Shown: positions 26,087 to 34,232 of the stretch, one piece after another
Position numbering within the stretch: position 1 is the first letter of the stretch
Layout of the letters: every line of letters begins with the position of its first letter
Origin: JACKFB01 sp041389525
GTDB lineage: Bacteria; Myxococcota_A; UBA9042; PHBI01; JACKFB01
DNA length: 64,000 nucleotides
NCBI GenBank assembly: GCA_041389525.1
Contig: JAWKRR010000023.1
Location: 1 to 64,000 of the forward strand
Direction: 5' to 3'
Notes under the pieces: generated by a model
What the model was told of the DNA's origin: nothing
The model's database searches: none
Seen by the model: the letters and a program-made list of their open reading frames with translations, nothing else
Program-made: the position numbers and the translations under genes

Positions 26087-27496
26087 ATGGACGACCAGCA
26101 GCAAGCGAATCGGCGAGACCTGCGCGAGACGGTTCGACTGGCGGTCCCGTTGGCCCTGGCCCAGATGGCGACCCTCGTGATGGGGCTGGTGGACACGGCG
26201 TGCGTGGGCCACGTCTCCGCGCTCGAGCTTGGCGCCACGGCGACTGGCAACGCGCTGGCCTTGCTCCCGATGGCCCTCGGCATGGGGTTCGGCCTCGCCC
26301 TCGAGCCGCTCATCTCCCAAGCCCTGGGGGCTGGCGACAACGCCGAAGCGCGGGCTTGGTGGCGCGCCGGCCTGCGCATCTCCCTCCAGGTCGGGCTGCC
26401 TTTCGGCCTCCTCACCGTGCTGATGGCCTACGCGATGCCCGCGTTCGGCATCGAAGCCGGCCTCGCCGACCGCGCCACCGACTACGTCATCGCGCGCATC
26501 CCCTCGATGGCCTTCTTCCTCCACTACCTGTCCACCCGTTCCTACCTCCAAGCCCTGGGCAGCACCCGCCCGCTGCTCATCGCGGCGCTGGTCGCCAACC
26601 TCTTCAACCTGCTGGCCAACCTCCTCCTCGTCTTCGGCGACCCCGGTCTCGCGCACGTCGGGCTGCCTCCCCTCGGCATCCCAGCGCTGGGCGCGGTCGG
26701 CGCCGGCATCGCCACCAGCGTCGCTAGCCTCGTCATGGCCGCCATCGCCTGGCTGGCGGGTCGCGCCCAGGTCGAGGACGCTCCCGGCCCCCTGCCGTCC
26801 GTGTCGCGCGCGACCCTCTTTCGCCTCGCGCTCCCCGTGGGCTTCACATTGCTCGCCGAGATGGGCGTCTTCGGCGCGGCCGGCCTCCTCGCCGCCACCC
26901 TCGGCGAGAACGTCGCCGGCGCCCACCAGATCGCCCTGCACCTCTCCAGCATCTCGTACATGGCCTCCGTGGGCGTCGCCGGCGCCACCGGCACCCGCGT
27001 CGGCCGCGCGGTCGGCTCCGGCGCGTGGCAGGGCGCCCGCCGCGCCGGCGCCAGCGGTGTCCTGGTCGCCATGGCGATCATGGGCAGCGCGATGGCGCTC
27101 TTTCTCGCTTTTCCTCAGGCGCTAGCAGGGTTTTTCTCGGACGATCCCGAGGTCAGCGCCCTGGCCGCCCGCCTCATCGCCATCGCCGGTCTCTTCCAGC
27201 TGGTCGACGGGTTGCAGGCCGTGATGGCCGGCGCGCTGCGCGGAGCGGGCGACGTGCGCGGTCCCCTCTGGGCCAACGTGTTCGCCCACTGGCTCTTCGG
27301 GTTCCCGTTGGCGGCGTTGTTGGCCCTGAACCTCGGGTTCGGCGCCGAGGGCCTCTGGTACGGGCTCACCCTCGGGCTGGCCCTCGCCGCGGGCTTCCTG
27401 TCGCTGCGCTTCGTGCGGATGACCAGCGGGCCTATCGCGCGGGTCGGGGGGCCGACGCCGGCGACCGTAGCGCCAGCACCACTGCCGCCAGTGTGA
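26087..27496 (+). CDS. MATE-family efflux transporter
   Basis: A 469-residue membrane protein with 12 predicted helices in two similar halves, of the NorM/DinF-like MATE family, which export drugs and metabolites by Na+ or H+ antiport. Family features: LAVPLALAQMATLVMGLVDT in helix 1, GFGLALEPLISQALGAGD after helix 2, and the second-half equivalents LALPVGFTLLAEMGVFGAAG and GATGTRVGRAVGSG. The last 65 bases overlap, on the opposite strand, the end of the EamA gene. The substrate is not predictable. Confidence 0.92.
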   Translation: MDDQQQANRRDLRETVRLAVPLALAQMATLVMGLVDTACVGHVSALELGATATGNALALLPMALGMGFGLALEPLISQALGAGDNAEARAWWRAGLRISLQVGLPFGLLTVLMAYAMPAFGIEAGLADRATDYVIARIPSMAFFLHYLSTRSYLQALGSTRPLLIAALVANLFNLLANLLLVFGDPGLAHVGLPPLGIPALGAVGAGIATSVASLVMAAIAWLAGRAQVEDAPGPLPSVSRATLFRLALPVGFTLLAEMGVFGAAGLLAATLGENVAGAHQIALHLSSISYMASVGVAGATGTRVGRAVGSGAWQGARRAGASGVLVAMAIMGSAMALFLAFPQALAGFFSDDPEVSALAARLIAIAGLFQLVDGLQAVMAGALRGAGDVRGPLWANVFAHWLFGFPLAALLALNLGFGAEGLWYGLTLGLALAAGFLSLRFVRMTSGPIARVGGPTPATVAPAPLPPV

Positions 27497-28337
27497 ACGC
27501 GCAGCCCAGCGCGATCCGGCCCGTCACGGCCTCGCCCAACCACACCCAGGCCAGCAGGCTAGCCACCGCCGGCTCACCCACGGTGGCCAATCCCACCAGG
27601 GTCGGCTTCGCGTGGCGCAGCGCCCAGGTCAGCGCTGCGTGACCCACAAGCTGGGGGAGCAGCGTCGCCGCGACGATGAAGCCGGCCGCGCGAGCCGACG
27701 AGGGCACCAGCGTGATGTCGGCCGCCGCCGCGGTCCCCAGCAGCAGCACGCCGCCCACGCTGGTCGCGATGCCCAGAAAGCCCCAGACGGGGAGGGCGGG
27801 ACCTTGCGACCGCGCCGCGAGCAGGTAGCCCGCCATCGCCGCGGCCCCGAGGACCGCCAGCGCGTCCCCAGCCACCGCGTGTCCCCCATCGGCGCCGTGC
27901 CCTGACGCGATGATGGCGACGCCCACAGCGGCGATGCTCAGGGCCAGCCACAGCCGCCCGGTCGGCCGGTCCCGCCCGCTCGCCCAGCCCACCACCCCGA
28001 GCAGCAGCGGCGTCGCCGTCACCAAGGTCACCGAGGCGGCCACGCTCGTCAGGTGCAGCGAGCTCACCCACGCGCCGAAGTGCACACCGTAGCAGAGGCC
28101 TGCGACCGCGCCCGCGCGCGCCACGCGGCCCGTGATCTCCCCCCGCCCAGCCGCCCGGGCCACCGCGGGGGCGAGCAGCAAGCCCGCCAACGCGAGGCGC
28201 CACCCGGCGGCCACCAGCGGATGCGTCGGCGCGGTCTCCCGAAAAAAGATCGCCGCGAACCCGATGGCGACGACCGCGACGAGCAGCGCGACGCGGACGC
28301 GTCGGCGTGTGGCGGTCTCTGCGTCGGGGCCGTTCAT
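27432..28337 (-). CDS. EamA/DMT-family transporter
   Basis: A 301-residue membrane protein with about ten hydrophobic helices and two EamA repeats, of the drug/metabolite transporter superfamily. Visible: FFRETAPTHPLVAAGWRLAL in the first repeat, SLHLTSVAASVTLVTATPLL, and ALRHAKPTLVGLATVGEPAV with WVWLGEAVTGRIALG in the second. These are typical of the RhaT/YdcZ-like EamA group that export amino acids or metabolites. Start ATG 28337. It overlaps the MATE gene tail-to-tail by 65 bases. Confidence 0.9.
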   Translation of the reverse strand: MNGPDAETATRRRVRVALLVAVVAIGFAAIFFRETAPTHPLVAAGWRLALAGLLLAPAVARAAGRGEITGRVARAGAVAGLCYGVHFGAWVSSLHLTSVAASVTLVTATPLLLGVVGWASGRDRPTGRLWLALSIAAVGVAIIASGHGADGGHAVAGDALAVLGAAAMAGYLLAARSQGPALPVWGFLGIATSVGGVLLLGTAAAADITLVPSSARAAGFIVAATLLPQLVGHAALTWALRHAKPTLVGLATVGEPAVASLLAWVWLGEAVTGRIALGCAFTLAAVVLALRSPASAPRPAR

Positions 28338-28444
28338 GCGCGTAGCTGAGCCCCACCTGAGCGCCCGCGCAAGGGGGGCGGGATTGCCACGGCCTCCGCG
28401 GCTCGGCAAGCTGGGCCTCCCTCGCTACGTCCACGGAGCCACGC

Positions 28445-29314
28445 ATGCCCGATTCCATGCCCAAGGCCGTCGTCACCTGCGCGCTCACCGGCGTCCTCAC
28501 CGACCCCGTGCGCCACCACGTCCCGGTGACGCCGGAGCAGATGGCCGCCGAGGCGCGTCGCGCCGCCGACGCCGGGGCGACGATCGTGCACGTGCATTTC
28601 CGTAGGCAGGAGCAGGGAAAAGGACACCTCCCGAGCTGGGACCCCAAGGTCGCGGGCGACATCTGCGACGCGATCCGCGCCGAGGTCCCGGGCCTCATCA
28701 TCAACATGTCGACGGGGGTCGTCGGGGACGACATCACCGGCCCGGTCGCGTGCCTCGAGCGCGTGCGTCCCGAGATGGCGGCGCTGAATGCGGGCTCACT
28801 CAACTACCTGAAGACCCGCGCGGACGGCGCCTGGGCTTGGCCGCCCATGCTCTTCGACAACTCGGTGACCAAGGTCGGGCGCTTCATCGCGGCCATGGAC
28901 GGCCTCGGCATCGTCCCCGAGTGCGAGTGCTTCGACACCGGCATCCTGCGCAGCGTGGGGCTCTTCCTCCACAACAAGATGCTGCGCCCGCCGGTGCACG
29001 TCTCGCTGGTCATGGGCGTGGCGTCGGGCATGCCCGCGCGCGCCGAGTGGCTGCCGCTGCTGCTCGACGAGCTTCCCGAGGGCGCCCACTGGCAGGCGAT
29101 CGCCATCGGCCGCGAGGAGGTCTGGGAGGTGCACCGTCGCGCCGCCGAGCTGGGCGGCCACCTGCGCACGGGCCTCGAGGACACCTTCTACCTCCCCAAC
29201 GGCGACCGGGCGACGTCCAACGGCCAGCTCATCGAGGCGCTGGTGGCCATGGCGCGGGACGCTGGGCGCGAGATCGCCGGGCCGGACGACGCGCGCGCCA
29301 TCCTCCATTCCTGA
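28445..29314 (+). CDS. Beta-keto acid cleavage enzyme (BKACE, DUF849)
   Basis: A 289-residue TIM-barrel zinc enzyme of the BKACE family, whose known members (for example Kce) condense a beta-keto acid with acetyl-CoA to release acetoacetate and a CoA ester. Visible are TCALTG near the N-terminus, zinc ligands His49 and His51 in VHVHFR, INMSTG, MAALNAGSLNY, the ECECFDTG segment, and AIGREEVWEV with LRTGLEDTFYLPNGDRATSN near the end. GGAG lies upstream of ATG 28445. The substrate is unknown because neighbours give no pathway; the canonical Asp of HxHxRD is not obvious here (HVHFRRQ). Confidence 0.88.
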   Translation: MPDSMPKAVVTCALTGVLTDPVRHHVPVTPEQMAAEARRAADAGATIVHVHFRRQEQGKGHLPSWDPKVAGDICDAIRAEVPGLIINMSTGVVGDDITGPVACLERVRPEMAALNAGSLNYLKTRADGAWAWPPMLFDNSVTKVGRFIAAMDGLGIVPECECFDTGILRSVGLFLHNKMLRPPVHVSLVMGVASGMPARAEWLPLLLDELPEGAHWQAIAIGREEVWEVHRRAAELGGHLRTGLEDTFYLPNGDRATSNGQLIEALVAMARDAGREIAGPDDARAILHS

Positions 29315-29420
29315 CCCCGGCGGCGCGGTGAATACGCCGAGCACGCGCCCGTCGAGAGGTTGCTCCCGCGCTCAGCTAGGCGCTATCGTGAGCCACCACC
29401 GCAGCACTGAGGTCCCACAC

Positions 29421-29864
29421 ATGGCAAAGCTCTCCACCATCTCGCGCCACCTCCTCGTCGCCGCGCTGCTCTTGGGCACGGCCCTCTCCGGTGTCGCGAC
29501 GGCCGCCGAGCCCCCCAGCCGCGACGACAAGGACGCGGCGATCCGCGCGGTCATCACGACCGCCTTCAGCGCCGCGCTCTCGGGCAAGCTCGACGACTAC
29601 ATGGGCACCATCCACCCCGACGCCCGCGACACCTCGACCCAGCGCACCTCCATCGAGCGCTACTCTTGGGCGCGCTTCGTCAAGCAGGCCAAGTGGTACC
29701 TCGACAAGGAGGACGCCAAGAGCTTCGAGGTCGTGAAGAAGGACGGCACCGACGAGCAGCCCCGCTGGTTCATCAAGGACCGCGAGCACCAAGATCGTAT
29801 GCCGGTCCCGGTTCGGCTGATGCAGCACGAGGGCCGCTGGTACATCTACACCAACTCGCTCTAA
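29421..29864 (+). CDS. Small secreted protein, NTF2-like appearance
   Basis: A 147-residue protein with a cleavable signal peptide (LLVAALLLGTALSGVATAAEP). The mature part has an alpha-plus-beta pattern, with AAIRAVITTAFSAALSGKLD, YMGTIHPDAR and a final VRLMQHEGRWYIYTNSL, which resembles SnoaL/DUF4878-like NTF2 folds; this is a guess from pattern only. ATG 29421 has GAGG upstream and gives the signal peptide directly. It overlaps the next gene by TAATG, so the two secreted proteins are probably made together. Confidence 0.72.
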   Translation: MAKLSTISRHLLVAALLLGTALSGVATAAEPPSRDDKDAAIRAVITTAFSAALSGKLDDYMGTIHPDARDTSTQRTSIERYSWARFVKQAKWYLDKEDAKSFEVVKKDGTDEQPRWFIKDREHQDRMPVPVRLMQHEGRWYIYTNSL

Positions 29865-30523
29865 TGGCGCGTTGGGAGTCGGTCTTCGCGAGGGTCGCCA
29901 CATGCGGGGCGGCCTTCGCCGTTTTTGCCGCCGTCGCGGCCTGCGGTGACGCCGACGGCGCAGGCGCCGACGCGGTTGCGGACGTGAGCTCCGACGCTGG
30001 GGACACAGGCGACGGCGACGGATCCGACGTCGGCGACCTTACGGGCCGCTCGATTTACTCGCTGCGGCTGACCCTGCCCGACGGCAAGATCTTCGACGTC
30101 CACAACCGCGAGCTGACCGGGCTCGAGACTTGGTACTCGTTCGGCTCAGCCCACATCGGGCCCGCCGTCGCCTTCACGGTCAGCGACAGCATCTTCTCGC
30201 CGTCCACCGCCACGATCACCCTGGACTTCGGCAAGATCATCGGCTCGGACATGCACGCCGTCGAGACGCCCGGCGTCGGCACCTACCCGCTGGACGAATC
30301 GCCACCGGCCATCGAGATCGTCGTGGCGTTTCAGACCTACAAGTCACGCCAAGACGGGTCGTCCGGCGAGATCATCGTGACCGAATGGGGGAGCGAGACG
30401 GGCGAGGTCATGGCCGGCACCGTGAAAGGCACCATCGCGGCCACGGCGGCCGGGCAGCTCCCGATCGACGTGGACGGCTGGTTCCACTTCACGCTGCCCA
30501 AGAAGGGCGACTCCAACCCGTGA
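29864..30523 (+). CDS. Small lipoprotein of unknown function
   Basis: A 219-residue predicted lipoprotein. The signal ends at AAVAAC with the lipid Cys at residue 27; an Asp/Gly/Ala spacer (28-60) follows, then a beta-rich domain of about 155 residues (GRSIYSLRLTLPDGKIFDVH, ITLDFGKIIGSD, GWFHFTLPKKGD). I recognise no family. The ATG lies within the stop of the preceding secreted-protein gene (TAATG), pointing to a two-gene unit. Confidence 0.72.
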   Translation: MARWESVFARVATCGAAFAVFAAVAACGDADGAGADAVADVSSDAGDTGDGDGSDVGDLTGRSIYSLRLTLPDGKIFDVHNRELTGLETWYSFGSAHIGPAVAFTVSDSIFSPSTATITLDFGKIIGSDMHAVETPGVGTYPLDESPPAIEIVVAFQTYKSRQDGSSGEIIVTEWGSETGEVMAGTVKGTIAATAAGQLPIDVDGWFHFTLPKKGDSNP

Positions 30524-30551
30524 GCCTCGGTCCGCTGCCCGGCGCGGCCGG

Positions 30552-31634
30552 CTACGCCCCGAAGGCAGTCAGCTTCTCTCTCGCTCCGCCGCTGGTCAGC
30601 GCTTGGTGCGCCATCCCCACGCCGCGCATCACGGTGCTGGCGCGGCCGGTCTGAAAGAGGATCGCCCCCGCGACCAGCCTCAGCGCTTGGCCCACGGGAG
30701 TGCGCCGCTTTCGGTGGAGCGCCTCCTCCCAGATCTCGGCGACAGCCGCGGCGTCTAGCTCGGGCCACACCGGACGCTCGGAGATCAGCAGGCCGTAGCT
30801 CTTGGGCTGCAGCGGCAAGATCTCGGGCTGGCCTCCCGCGCGCCACAGCAGCGAGCTGGTGTCGCGGTGCACCCACGGATCGACGTGCCCCTCGCTGGCT
30901 TCGAGCACCAAGGCGCTCGCCAGCCCGAGATCGGCGGCGATCGTGGCGATGAGGGTCTCGTAGCCGGTGTGGACGTAGCCCGCCACGAGGTGGGTGGACT
31001 CGCGGCCGCGCAGGGGCGTGACGAGCTTCTCGAGGGTGGCGAGGCAGACGCGCTTGGCGATCTCGCGGCGGATGTCGGCCAGGGCGTGCAGCGGAGGGCA
31101 GAAGTCCTCGACGTCCACGTAGGCCACGCCACGCTCGGCGAGCCGCTCAGCCGCCGACTCCACCGAAGCACGCCCGCCGCCGATCGCGAGCTTCAGGCCG
31201 CGCGCCTCGAGCACCTGGCGAGCGGTCAGGCCGAACTTCGGCGCGGTGGTCCAGGCGCCGTGGACGACCGTCGGCAGCCCGCAGGCCGCCAGGGTCGCGG
31301 CGATGAGCGGCGCGGCGTGGGGGGCCCGGATGCCACCGTCGTACGGGTCGGCGAGGCTGACGACGGCGGGCGTGTCGGCCACGACCACGTGGGACGCGCC
31401 GACGAGGGCGTCGAGGAAGCCCAGATTCTCGGCCTCCGTCTCGCGTTTCAGGCGCATCGCGATGAGGAAGACCGCGATCTGGATGTCGCTGGCGCCGCGA
31501 TCGAGGCACAGGCGCATGGCCCGCCCCGCCTCCGCGCGATCGAGATCGCGGCTGCCGCGCGGCCCCACGGCGACGCGCGCGAGGATCCCGCGCATCGTCT
31601 CCCAGTCCGTCCCTCTGTCGTCGACGCCCGTCAT
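30552..31634 (-). CDS. Anthranilate phosphoribosyltransferase-like protein (TrpD2/YbiB type)
   Basis: About 360 residues with the nucleoside-phosphorylase/TrpD fold: a helical N-domain (GRAMRLCLDRGASDIQIAVF) and an alpha/beta domain with LADPYDGGIRAPHAAPLIA in place of the TrpD GTGGD phosphate loop, and VHGAWTTAPKFGLTARQVLE where TrpD has KHGN and DVLEALG. The lost TrpD motifs, including DTRTxFNLLGP, argue against tryptophan synthesis; TrpD2/YbiB proteins of E. coli are reported to bind nucleic acids instead. ATG 31634 is preferred; ATG 31682 is possible. No trp genes are near. It is convergent with the lipoprotein gene and divergent from hemE. Confidence 0.8.
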   Translation of the reverse strand: MTGVDDRGTDWETMRGILARVAVGPRGSRDLDRAEAGRAMRLCLDRGASDIQIAVFLIAMRLKRETEAENLGFLDALVGASHVVVADTPAVVSLADPYDGGIRAPHAAPLIAATLAACGLPTVVHGAWTTAPKFGLTARQVLEARGLKLAIGGGRASVESAAERLAERGVAYVDVEDFCPPLHALADIRREIAKRVCLATLEKLVTPLRGRESTHLVAGYVHTGYETLIATIAADLGLASALVLEASEGHVDPWVHRDTSSLLWRAGGQPEILPLQPKSYGLLISERPVWPELDAAAVAEIWEEALHRKRRTPVGQALRLVAGAILFQTGRASTVMRGVGMAHQALTSGGAREKLTAFGA

Positions 31635-31767
31635 CCCGCGGACGGTAGCAGTCGCGGGCGCCCCGCACCACGCCCGCGTCATGGACGCTCATTCGAGGTC
31701 ATGTTAAGGGCCGCGCCACCCGCGCGCCCGGCCGCGGGGACTGAAAACCCTTGCCTGGAAGCCTCAC

Positions 31768-32814
31768 ATGCATCCCATCGCGCGCTTTGCCGCCGCCTGC
31801 CGTTGTGAGCCCGTCGACCGGCCCCCAGTGTGGTTGATGCGACAAGCTGGCCGCTACATGCCGTCCTATCAGGCGGTGCGCAGTCGCTACTCCTTCATGG
31901 ACTTGTGCCGGACGCCGGAGGTGGCCTGCGAGGTCACCATGCAGCCCATCAACGAGCTGGGTGTGGACGCGGCGATCCTCTTCAGCGACATCCTGGTGCC
32001 GCTCGAGCCCATGGGCGTCACAGTGGGCTTTGAGAAGGGCCCCGTGGTCGAGCCTGCCGTTCGAAGCGTGGCGGCCATCGACGCGCTGCGCTCCGAGGGC
32101 GTCGCCGATGAGGTGCCCTATGTCTACGAGGCCGTGCGGCTGATTCGCCGCGAGCTGGGGGGCCGCCTGCCGCTTTTGGGCTTCGCGGGCTCGCCGTGGA
32201 CCCTGGCCAGCTACCTGGTCGAGGGTGGCTCGAGCAAGAGCCTCCACGAGCTGAAGCATCTGATGTACGCGGAGCCGGCGGCCCTGGGCCGCTTGCTCGA
32301 TAAGCTGACCGACGTGGTCATCGCGTACCTCGAGCGTCAGATCGAGGCGGGCGTCGACGCGGTCCAGGTCTTCGATTCGTGGGGCGGCGTGCTCGACGAG
32401 GTGACTTGGCGGGCGACCAGCGGCCGCACCTTGAAGCGGATTGTGGACGCGCTCGCGCCTACGGGCGTGCCGGTGCTGCTCTATGTTCATGCGGGGCCGC
32501 ATCTGCTGGACGCGCTCGCCGAGATCGGCGCCACGGGGCTCAGCGTCGACTGGCGGCTGCCGTTGTCGGAGGTCCGTCGCCGGGTGGGGCCCAAGGTCGC
32601 GCTGCAGGGCAACGTGGATCCGGCGATCTTGCGGGCGCCAGTCCCGGTAATTCGTCAGGCGGTGGCTGACTGTTTCGCGTCTCACGGCACCGGGCCGGGG
32701 CACATCATGAACCTGGGTCACGGCATCACGCCTGACGCGTCCGTGGCCGCCGCGCGTGCGTTCGTCGAGGCTGCGCAGGAGTTCGGGCCCGCGTACGGGG
32801 GAACGCCCGCGTGA
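31768..32814 (+). CDS. hemE: Uroporphyrinogen decarboxylase
   Basis: A 348-residue TIM-barrel enzyme that removes four carboxyl groups from uroporphyrinogen III to give coproporphyrinogen III. Signatures: PPVWLMRQAGRYMPSYQ with the conserved Arg pair, VDAAILFSDILVPLEPMG with the catalytic Asp, GFAGSPWTLASYLVEGG, QVFDSWGG and LGHGITPD near the end. The length is normal. Its stop overlaps the GTG of hemY (GTGA), giving a two-gene heme unit in which the middle enzyme (hemN or hemF) is absent. Confidence 0.97.
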   Translation: MHPIARFAAACRCEPVDRPPVWLMRQAGRYMPSYQAVRSRYSFMDLCRTPEVACEVTMQPINELGVDAAILFSDILVPLEPMGVTVGFEKGPVVEPAVRSVAAIDALRSEGVADEVPYVYEAVRLIRRELGGRLPLLGFAGSPWTLASYLVEGGSSKSLHELKHLMYAEPAALGRLLDKLTDVVIAYLERQIEAGVDAVQVFDSWGGVLDEVTWRATSGRTLKRIVDALAPTGVPVLLYVHAGPHLLDALAEIGATGLSVDWRLPLSEVRRRVGPKVALQGNVDPAILRAPVPVIRQAVADCFASHGTGPGHIMNLGHGITPDASVAAARAFVEAAQEFGPAYGGTPA

Positions 32815-34232
32815 GCTCGGCGCGCGAGGCCTGGCGCAGACCCTCGCCGACCGATCCGCCGGTCGTGGTGGTCGGTGCTGGCGTGTCGGGGCTCGCCGCG
32901 GCGTGGCGACTGCACCGCGCCGGCATCCCCGTCACCGTGCTGGAGCGTCGTCGGCGCGTCGGCGGCGTGATGAACACCGTCGACGTGGGCGGCCACATCT
33001 TCGAGCGCGGCCCCACCACCGTCATCTCGCCCGACGGACACCTGCTGGCGCTCATCGACGAGCTGGAGCTCGGCGACCGGGCGGTGTTTGGGCGCGAGGC
33101 GGCTCACCGCCGCTTCATCTGGCGGGGCGGCGCGCTGCACGAGCTTCCGTCGGGTCCGGGTGGGCTGCTCGGGACCGGGCTGCTCTCGTGGCGGGGGCGG
33201 TTGCGGCTGCTGACCGAGCCGTTTCGCGCGGCGCCCGACGAGCCGAAAGACGAGACCGTGGCTGAGTTTTTGGGGCGTCGGCTGGGTGCGGAGGCGGTCG
33301 CTGCCTTCATCGACCCCATGGTGTCGGGGATCTACGCCGGCGACGTCTCGCAGCTTGGCGCCGACGCCTTCCCCAAGCTCGTGGCGATGGAGCGCGAGCA
33401 CGGCAGCCTCGTGCGGGGCGCGATCCGCGGGCGAAAGCGCGACGGCCCGCGGCCCGACCGCCGCCTCATCAGCTTTCGGACCGGGCTCAGCGAGCTGCCG
33501 GCGCGGCTGCGCGAGCGCCTGGGCACGCGCATCCGCCTGGACCATGAGGTCCAAGGGATCACCCTGGCAGGCGACGGCACCTGGGAGGTCCAGGCCCTCG
33601 ACGACGACCGCCAGGTCCGCTACCCCGCCTCCGGCGTCGTGCTGGCTGTCCCCGCGTGGCGCGCGGCGCGCCTGATGCAGCCCCTGGACGCGGGACTCGC
33701 GGGCACCCTGGCAGACATCCCCTACGCCGGGCTGATCTCGGTCGGGCTTGGCTACCCGGCGTCTCAGGTGGAGCGCCCGCTCGACGCCTTCGGTCTGCTC
33801 TGCGCAAGCGACAGCCCGCTTCCCCAAGTCGAACCTGTGCTGGGAGTGCTCTTCGGCAGCTCGATCTTCGAGGGACGCGCCCCCGCCGACCACGTGACCT
33901 ACACCGTCATGATCGGGGGCGCCCGCGAGCCTGAGGCTCTGGACCTCGACGACGGGAGCCTCGTCGAGCGGGCGCGCGCGGCCCTGGCCCTGCTCGTCGG
34001 CGCGCGCGGGGCCCCGAGCGCCGTGCAGGTCTCACGCTGGCCGGGCGCGATCCCCCAGGTGTTGCCGGGGCACTCGCGCCGCGTGGTCGCGATTCGGCAG
34101 GCGGCGCAACGGTTTCCGGGGCTCGCCCTCGCGGGGAACTACTTGGACGGCGTGGGGGTCGACTCGGCCATCGGCGCCGGGTTCGCCGCCGCCGCCGCGC
34201 TGCTGGCCCCGCCCGACGACGTCACCGCGTAG
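32811..34232 (+). CDS. hemY: Protoporphyrinogen/coproporphyrinogen oxidase, HemY type
   Basis: A 473-residue FAD oxidase. FAD-binding VVVVGAGVSGLAAAWRLHRA at residues 18-37 with VLERRRRVGGVMNT, then GHIFERGPTTV, FIDPMVSGIYAGDVSQLGAD (typical of oxygen-dependent protoporphyrinogen oxidases), and the C-terminal FAD motif GLALAGNYLDGVGVDSAIGAG. It oxidises the macrocycle in heme synthesis; proto- and copro-type enzymes cannot be separated with certainty, but the Gram-negative setting favours protoporphyrinogen. It overlaps hemE at its start, and its last 94 bases overlap the convergent lipoprotein gene. Confidence 0.94.
   Translation: MSSAREAWRRPSPTDPPVVVVGAGVSGLAAAWRLHRAGIPVTVLERRRRVGGVMNTVDVGGHIFERGPTTVISPDGHLLALIDELELGDRAVFGREAAHRRFIWRGGALHELPSGPGGLLGTGLLSWRGRLRLLTEPFRAAPDEPKDETVAEFLGRRLGAEAVAAFIDPMVSGIYAGDVSQLGADAFPKLVAMEREHGSLVRGAIRGRKRDGPRPDRRLISFRTGLSELPARLRERLGTRIRLDHEVQGITLAGDGTWEVQALDDDRQVRYPASGVVLAVPAWRAARLMQPLDAGLAGTLADIPYAGLISVGLGYPASQVERPLDAFGLLCASDSPLPQVEPVLGVLFGSSIFEGRAPADHVTYTVMIGGAREPEALDLDDGSLVERARAALALLVGARGAPSAVQVSRWPGAIPQVLPGHSRRVVAIRQAAQRFPGLALAGNYLDGVGVDSAIGAGFAAAAALLAPPDDVTA

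Noticed and set aside
25981..26415. N-terminal extension of the propeller lipoprotein
   Set aside because: The extension is opposite the MATE gene start and would bury the lipoprotein signal; ATG 25980 gives a standard signal.
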